In this document: positions 58,109-64,000 of the stretch, one piece after another | Layout of the letters: the number at the start of each line of letters is the position of its first letter | Position numbering within the stretch: position 1 is the stretch's first letter | DNA from: Physcomitrium patens | Lineage: Eukaryota; Streptophyta; Bryopsida; Funariales; Funariaceae | Assembly (NCBI RefSeq): GCF_000002425.4 | Contig: NC_037254.1 | Span: 8,564,408-8,628,407 of the forward strand | Direction of reading: 5' to 3' | Length of the DNA: 64,000 nt | The notes under the pieces: model-generated | Told to the model about the DNA's origin: nothing | Databases searched by the model: none | What the model saw: only the letters and a program-made list of their open reading frames with translations | Program-made: the position numbers and the translations under genes

Positions 58109-58121
58109 GCTTAAGGAGAAG

Positions 58122-58550
58122 ATGGCGAACATGGTGTCTAAGAAAGTAAGGATGGAGACCGATTGAAAGGAACAGCAAGAACGGCTACAAGTAGAAGTTG
58201 CGATGTTATAGACTAAACTAGCTGCATTAGCAAAGGAGGCTAATAATTTAGTGTGAACTAATACACCAATTTTAGCGACAACACCTTCGGAGATACCTTT
58301 GAAACCGACAGAAGAATGGTAGAAGATTTTGGAAGAACGTGATAACCAAATTGCTCGACATGAGTCTCAAGTACGGGAATTGGGTTGTTGAATGAAGATC
58401 TGATGGCACGTTTGGATGGAGAATCCTTGAATACCGAGGCAGACGACAAAGATGTAGCAAAGGAAAAGGTCACGAATTCAAAGGACGGTAAGCCAACGCC
58501 ATTGAGTGAAGAAGCTAACGTTGCTACATCTTTATAAGTTGAGGCTAAAT
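58122..58550 (+). pseudogene. Element A downstream ORF (right copy), coiled-coil-like
   Basis: Reads MANMVSKKVRMETD, then LAALAKEANNLV, ILEERDNQIARHESQVRELG and, after a frame change, DVAKEKVTNSKDGKPTPLSE. The ERDNQIARHESQVRELG block matches LRDVQILKLEAQVHELGEY of the element C ORF, and the two ORFs share position between integrase and 3' LTR. It is much shorter than in C, so the N-terminal part has been deleted. Function unknown; extra ORFs at this place are known from Athila/Tat elements. Confidence 0.65.
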
Positions 58551-58589
58551 AATGTTTACAAGGACTCTCCACAATTAAGAGTAGAGCTA

Positions 58590-59083
58590 TGTAGAATAGG
58601 TATATAAACTTTGTGATAAGTTACTGGTTGATTATTGACAACCTTGAGAATTAGACTGATGGTTAGGCAGTTTAGTTGGTAACAGTAGGTTGTTAGTGGA
58701 ATAAATGGTTAAGAATTCAAAGGATCATAACCTTTGGAATCTGTTGGCCGACGGATCATCTTTTGGTAGGATAAATAGACTGAGAGAGTCGTAAGCTAAG
58801 ATAAGTTTGGTGCTACTTCTTTTTTTTCTTGCTTATGAAGAATTATGATTGAGAGAAATATTATTGAATTGATAATTGTAGAATAGATTATGGGTTGAAT
58901 TAAGATAGAAGTAGTGAGCCTTGGTGTTTTATAGTTTGATAATTGATTTTAGATAGCTAGAATACAATCAATTGTGATACTAATAAGCTCAATTCATATA
59001 ACCAAACTTTCCACATGTTCGAACCCACCTCTGTTAGTTCAATTGCTTTGGTCTACTGAAGCTTGAACGCAATGAGAACAATA
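58590..59083 (+). repeat. 3' LTR of element A (right copy)
   Basis: Starts TGTAGAATAGG after the purine-rich GAGTAGAGCTA, and ends AATGAGAACA(ATA). About 490 bp, shorter than the 5' LTR because most minisatellite units are missing. Confidence 0.88.
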
Positions 59084-60604
59084 TTTATTACCACAATTCC
59101 CATACTCTACTTGATTTTGAATCTAATATTGATAAGATGGATGTCTTTTTTTGTAAAATGTAAGGAATTCTACTTGTTATTTTACTTGATTCATAGGACC
59201 TTGGTTCATAGTATTAAATCCTTATTGTTTCAAATAATATTCTTCAAAGGTTTGATTTTTATGTCAAAGGACATATGGTTGGAAATATTGGTCTTGTGGA
59301 GGAATGGAATTACAAAATTGGACCAAATGCCTTGATTGTCCACATTGAGTATATCATAATTCCATTGTATATCTTCTTGATTCAATGGAAGGTGGGAGAA
59401 GGTTGGAATTAGAATTTCTAGCTAATTTAGCTAGTTGTTCTATCATCAACTTTATTTGATGAAAGATTTGGATTTCAAATTCTAATTGGGATGCCTTCAT
59501 CTCTTTTTATGAATCTTCTTTCTACCTATTATTTTCAATAGGACATGTTAAAGTCAATCAAAGAGGTAGAGGCTTAGTATTTAATAATAAAAGATAAGCT
59601 CTTATGGTTGTGGAAATAAGTGGCAGTTGGTCATGCAATTGAGAGCTTGATGCATAATGATTCCTAGTATGGATAGATATGAAGCTAAGAATATTGTGGT
59701 TTTTTTTATGCCATAGTCTTTCATGCTTTTTTGTTGATTTGTTTTATTTCTTTTATTACATGTTTGGTAGCTATAAGATCTTTAAGGTGTGCATGAAGGA
59801 TTTCTTTAATGGCTTTTTTTTAATAAATCCTTGAATAAAAAAATGCTTCAAGATATCATCAGTGAGCAAAGTCCCTATGAATCTTGTGACTACTAATTCA
59901 AAATGTCAAATATGTGATATAACGTCTTCATCATTTTTTTATTTAAAAAAAGATAAAGTAATTAGAATCGTACTTTGCCCTACTTCAAGCCGAAGTTGTT
60001 CTAAAAAAGTACATTAGATCATATCCCAATTTAAGAAGGAATTAAAAGAGTGGTTGCAATACCACTCATATGCTCCCTTTTTTAATGTGGTTGGAAATTA
60101 TACTATATAATAATGGCCATCCGTAATTAAAGACATAATGAGTGTTTCTATGGAATACTTTATATAGGCTAAAAGATCTTCATCTCTTGTATTGTTGAAG
60201 ATAGGAAGGTTAGGAGGCATGGATCCAGTACTAAGTTCTTGTAGAACTTGAATAAGTAAATTCTTTAGTTAAACCAAGGAATTAATTAATATGGATGGTA
60301 GTTCTTTCTGTTCTGTTCTATTTGGATCTATTTTTTTTTATGGTTGAGGTGACTAAACACCCTCTTGATTTGAATTACTTGTATTATCTACCAAAGGATT
60401 GAAAAATAATTTTTCTAAATTTTCTTCAAGGTCTTCTAAAGAAAGGTCTTTAAACTCTTTAAAGAGGTTTCTAGACATATTTAAATTCGGTCCAAGAGTC
60501 AAAGTTTTAATGTTTGGCAAGAAAGATCTAACAATTCTTATAAACTCTAGATTTTCTAAAGGTTGTACTAATAGGGATTTATGGGACCTAGTAGAGCAAT
60601 GCAT
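59084..60604 (-). pseudogene. Element B gag N-terminal part, separated from the rest by element A
   Basis: The minus strand carries an 83-codon open start (60604-60353; MHCSTRSHKSLLVQPLENLE), a gag core (about 60240-59950; PNLPIFNNTRDEDLLAYIKY and AYEWYCNHSFNSFLNWDM), and one zinc knuckle at 59312-59353 (YTQCGQSRHLVQFC; first Cys changed to Tyr). It runs to the A junction and is continued by 49410 downward. This proves that A is nested in B. Several stops. Confidence 0.8.
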
Positions 60605-60910
60605 TAAACTGCTATGATCACAATGTCATCTCTAAAATTAAATACTAAAATAATTAAATAAGCAAGATAATTAATTTGTAGAATTTAAATTTTTATTATC
60701 TTATGTTCATCAACCTGTATTTTATTTAAACACTCCTTCCAATATGTAAGAATAACATAATAAAAATAATCTAAAAGAAGAATACTTATTTAAGTATCAC
60801 TCCTAGTAAGATTTTTTTTTTTTTTTTAGATTATTATAAAGAACGATCTTGTGTGGAGGTGATCTTAAGTAACATTTGATTTAAAGACATTCTATAGTCG
60901 ACAAGGAGCT
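60605..60910. other. Leader region of element B, nothing further recognised
   Basis: AT-rich, with a poly-T run (about 60812-60827). B's primer site and 5' LTR would be expected here, but none is visible. Element C may have cut them off. Confidence 0.4.
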
Positions 60911-61609
60911 TGTGATTGTCGTTTTATTTATTCTAACTAATCTAATCAGAGTAAACCTGTATAGGAGAATTCGAACACATGGAAAGAATACTACATGAGC
61001 TTACACGTTAGGGTCACACAATTAACTGTATTCTGCACTACTTAAAACATCCACGAAACACTACAATGCTTTCCACTTCCTAATAATACTCCACCATCAC
61101 TGATAACAACAACGTGTAATTTCGTACTATCCTAAATGACAGGACATAATCATACTATAATCCAAACTCTGGAGTTCTTTACCATTAATTGCCTTCACAT
61201 TACAATGTTTCACACAAACACAGACTCATTCTCTCTGTTGAAGTACAATCAGATTTCAGCATTCAATCTTTCTTCTTCCCATTTAATAACAATCATACTT
61301 CCATTCCATAATTCACTTTCACAATATTCAAAAACTCTTAATCTTCTTATTCAAAGAAAATAACAAACAAAAGAAAAGAGGTAGCACCAAGCTTATCCCG
61401 GCTCATACTATCACAGTTTGGCCCTTACTTCCTCTCTCCCATCCTCCTTATGCTACCACGAGATACCAACTGCTATATTTCTAATGAAAACTACTTTTCC
61501 TAACTATTCATCTATTTTACCTACTGAACTACCTTTTCAATAGTCATCTATCTCTGTTTACACTATAAACTAAGTATCTAAAATTCAGCAAATAATTACT
61601 TATTTTACA
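60911..61609 (-). repeat. 3' LTR of element C
   Basis: On the minus strand it starts TGTAAAATAAGTAATTATTTGC. It shares with the A LTR the GTGTTCGAA block, a matching middle section and the region around GGTAGCACCAAGCTTATC, but is clearly more diverged. The far end near TGTGATTGTCG (60911) is an estimate. Confidence 0.7.
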
Positions 61610-61626
61610 TAGCCCCACTTCCATTT
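61610..61626 (-). other. Polypurine tract of element C
   Basis: The minus strand reads AAATGGAAGTGGGGCTA directly before TGTAAAATA. It is similar to GAGTAGAGCTA in element A. Confidence 0.65.
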
Positions 61627-61686
61627 GTGCAGCGTCCTCGCAAACATAGAACCGATACATAACTAAAAAAAACTTCTCCAAAATTT

Positions 61687-63381
61687 CTATTTATCTGATA
61701 CACCCAATTGATCAATTACTACATTATCCGTTATTGGTTCCATCGATTCTGGCTCTAGTGGTACGTCTTCATTCTCTTCCAATATTTCAAGCGACCCCTT
61801 TCCCAACTGGGCTGAAAGATCTTCATTGTATTCTCCTAATTCATGGACCTGAGCTTCTAGTTTCAGGATCTGGACATCGCGAAGTTCCAACTGATGTTGC
61901 TGCAGACTCATCCCTTTTGGGACATCTTCAATCAACACTTGAGATTGGCTCCTCACTGTTAACTCTTCCGTCAGTTTTGATACCTCGTTTTATAAAACTT
62001 CAATTTCAGACCTCATTTTTCCCGTTTCACATCTCAATTGGTCACACAATAACGCTTTCTCTATTGCCAATAACTCCGTCTTGTCCACTTTTGCTTGCAA
62101 CTAGCATTTGAACTTCTCCCATTCCAAATTCCATGACTTCCTATTCTGAATCAATTCATCCCGTTGTCCTTCTATAATCCGTGAAATCTGTTCTTTTTTT
62201 TTTGTCCAAGCCTCATATTAGAGAACCAATTTCCGCTCTAGGACCAACTTGGCTTCTTCAATTTCTTGAATCCTCAGTTCTTGCTCCCTAATTTTTTAAT
62301 TTTGATCCAATATCCTTTTTTTACTGTCTTCCCAATCTCGTTTACTTCTGTCTTCTACATCCAATGCTCGTACCATATAATATATTTGCGAAATGTGCTT
62401 CAATATGGCATTTTTAAGAGATACTTCTTTAGGTAATCGACCTTCTAGAAACGCCAATTAGTTGATATCTATCAATAATGGGACTTGATTCTCCTCTTCT
62501 ACCGCAACACCACTTGGAATCCATCTTGCTTCGATAACCGGAGCTACTCCTTGAACCACTATACGACTTGATTCTCCAATTTCGTGTATTACATCCACTG
62601 CATTGTGATTTTGTGCCAACAAATTTCGTTCTCTCTACAAAGGTGCTGACACTGATATATGGTTTTCCTCTTCTGACGGTAGTTGATGCAATATATGCGC
62701 GATGACAACATACACATAATTTGAACAAAGCAAGGATGTGAACTTTCCCAATTTGAACTTGGCTCCTATCTCCGCATGAATACGAGTAGCTACGTAAGCC
62801 GCCCAATTGAACACCATCCCTTCAAACGCCCCTACTGCTGCATACAATAATCGTTTTGACACATATATGGGGTGTCGATACAATCCTAACCGCCTCAGCA
62901 TAAACCGCAACCATTCCACATATTCTAGTGTAATCGCCTCTTGAGTCCGCCATCCTTGGCTCCTTTCAAAGGATGACATTCCTCCCTTGAAATATCTACC
63001 TGGGCTGAAATCACTTGACTCATCAGTCCCTACTGCCATCTCTCCAATGGGAAGAAACAACACCTTTTCCACGATTGTTTCATCAATCCCAATAATTCAC
63101 CCTTGAACGACACTCGATCCATCCTCAGGGTCGTAATTCTCAATGTATTCCTCCACTAATGACATATTAATTGATGATAAACGCTCTGAATGGTGCAAAA
63201 ACTGGAACACCTTCACAGTCCAAAAATCTCTTATTTTTCTTTGCGTCCAACAGATTTCTAACTTCATCGGCTCCATATTGGTAACGATTATCACAGCCGG
63301 TGGTTTTGCTGTGCGTTTAGCTGTCACATTCCGGCCACTTTCATCTCTGTCTACAGCTCTCTTGGTACTTTCAATTGCCAT
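61687..63381 (-). pseudogene. Element C downstream ORF, 565 codons, unknown function
   Basis: One frame runs from ATG at 63381 (MAIESTKRAVDRDESGRNV) to TAA at 61687 without a frameshift, broken only by seven in-frame stops (starting at 63099, 62637, 62460, 62298, 62220, 62103 and 61992). The N-terminal half looks globular (about residues 35-240; RKIRDFWTVKVFQFLHHSER, YVEWLRFMLRRLGLYRHPIY, AFEGMVFNWAAYVATRIHAE). The C-terminal half is rich in Glu/Lys/Leu/Gln and coiled-coil-like (LQQHQLELRDVQILKLEAQV). It lies between integrase and 3' LTR. No membrane segment is evident and I recognise no domain. The same ORF survives as a short remnant in element A. Confidence 0.75.
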
Positions 63382-63702
63382 GACTCAAATGCTTACAAGT
63401 CCTAACCATCAATGCGACTCTCTAGTATGCCCGAAACACTAAAATAAAACACAAATAAGCAACAACAAAATATAACACCACAGAATAATCTTCAATAGGA
63501 GCTCCACTCTTATTCTATTACCTAGTGGTGATAACGACAACATGGTACCCATACTGTCCATTTCTCACTTCCTTCGCATTTGACACAATAGTGATTACTA
63601 AATATCCTTGCAGCCGCCTCTACGCCTTATACCATAATTAGGTCTCTCTTGAGTTCATTTGAAGTCTCCTACCCTCAAATGAAATAAAACCCGTCCCAAA
63701 TT

Positions 63703-64000
63703 TTAGGTATTATATAACCGTAAACGATTCCCATTAATGCGGGTACTGAAACGACGGCCCGTGAAATCCTCCAATTGAACAGACCCATTGGAAAATCCTT
63801 CAATTATGCAATATGGCCCATGCCAGCAAACTTGAAATTTTTCTGGAAAATGATTGAATCGGCTGTCATACAGCAATACCAAATCATTGGGCATAAAACA
63901 CTTCGACTGCAGTTTATTATCATAGTAACTTTTCCTCCGTTTTTGAGTGGCTTCCATGTGGAATAGAGCGACAGCCCGTATTTCATTTAATTCCTCTAAT
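63703..64000 (-). pseudogene. Element C integrase C-terminal part, running off the window
   Basis: Reads MEATQKRRKSYYDNKLQSKC, FMPNDLVLLYDSRF, FQVCWHGPYCIIEGF, and VQLEDFTGRRFSTRINGNRL to a stop at 63703. The GPY module is intact. It resembles 670-380 and 57703-58010 of element A, which makes C a sister of A. The 63382-63702 stretch between it and the downstream ORF is non-coding. Confidence 0.88.

Larger units (their letters stand above)
33586..58230 (-). repeat. Right arm of giant inverted repeat
   Basis: Reverse-complement partner of 1-30310. It lacks element D and the 1216-bp insertion found in the left arm, and it alone has a 1770-bp insertion at 55933-57702. Microsatellite and homopolymer lengths also differ between arms (for example the TA run near 37305 is shorter than its partner near 20455). 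Homology is visible out to about 58230, inside element A; further out the partner would lie left of base 1. Confidence 0.97.
49411..59083 (+). mobile_element. Element A, right copy: complete but decayed Ty3/gypsy LTR retrotransposon
   Basis: 5' LTR 49411-50048, tRNA-Asp-type primer site, gag, protease, reverse transcriptase, RNase H, integrase, downstream ORF, and 3' LTR 58590 to about 59083. It is inserted in element B gag: B sequence lies on both sides in the minus orientation. No clean target duplication is visible (GTTAC before, TTTAT after if the LTR ends at 59083). The first 205 bp of the two LTRs differ at about 12 sites (about 6%), so it is older than D. A 1770-bp insertion interrupts integrase. 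Confidence 0.93.

Noticed and set aside
49406-59088. Clean target-site duplication for element A
   Set aside because: GTTAC (before) and TTTAT (after, if the LTR ends at 59083) match at only three of five positions, which is too weak to claim.
61734-62111. 125-codon plus-strand frame opposite the element C ORF
   Set aside because: Shadow of the minus-strand ORF, which has coiled-coil-like composition and homology to the element A remnant.
1-64000. CRISPR arrays, operons, rRNA or tRNA genes
   Set aside because: No regularly spaced repeats with unique spacers. The tandem repeats found are minisatellites or microsatellites, and I saw no convincing tRNA cloverleaf or rRNA sequence by eye.

Overview
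The window looks like AT-rich plant nuclear DNA. It holds decayed Ty3/gypsy LTR retrotransposons, many long (TA)n microsatellites and a broken plant F-box/leucine-rich-repeat gene, with no bacterial gene organisation. The youngest retroelement (D) ends in a canonical aromatic-cage chromodomain. As I recall, that type marks Tcn1-like chromoviruses of mosses and lycophytes and is rare in seed plants, so a non-seed land plant is a low-confidence guess.

Layout: nearly everything from base 1 to about 58.2 kb is one giant inverted repeat. The left arm (1-30310) and right arm (33586 to about 58230) face each other across a 3.3 kb spacer (30311-33585). From the outside in, each arm carries: element A, an LTR element with a tRNA-Asp-type primer site (left 1-8383 minus; right 49411-59083 plus); element B, an older gypsy element into whose gag A jumped (left 8384-15400 plus; right 49410-42393 minus, with its gag N-terminus stranded at 59084-60604); about 6 kb of non-coding DNA; and the 5' part of a pseudogene resembling plant F-box/LRR protein 4. 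A further F-box-gene exon lies only in the spacer. Right of the repeat, 60.9-64 kb is the 3' end of element C, an A relative with a 565-codon extra ORF downstream of integrase.

The arms differ by discrete insertions. Element D (21999-28085, 6087 bp, 395-bp LTRs) sits inside the F-box exon of the left arm only, and the right arm keeps the empty site. A 1216-bp TG...CA insertion (3299-4514) is in left A only. A 1770-bp insertion (55933-57702) with a telomere-like tract is in right A only. These three account, to within a few bases, for the offset changes between the arms.

Most striking: (1) arm divergence read by eye is a mosaic, very low over most of the inner 20+ kb but several percent next to D and in the outer 5 kb, while D's own LTRs differ by about 4%, which suggests arm-to-arm gene conversion blocked near heterologies; (2) D's LTR carries a dense array of perfect heat-shock elements just upstream of its TATA box; (3) the 1216-bp insertion contains a rearranged piece of A-like gag/protease sequence; (4) most nonsense codons in D and C fit C-to-T decay of otherwise uninterrupted frames. 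No intact cellular gene was found. An assembly artefact (two haplotypes joined head to head) remains an alternative to a real palindrome.
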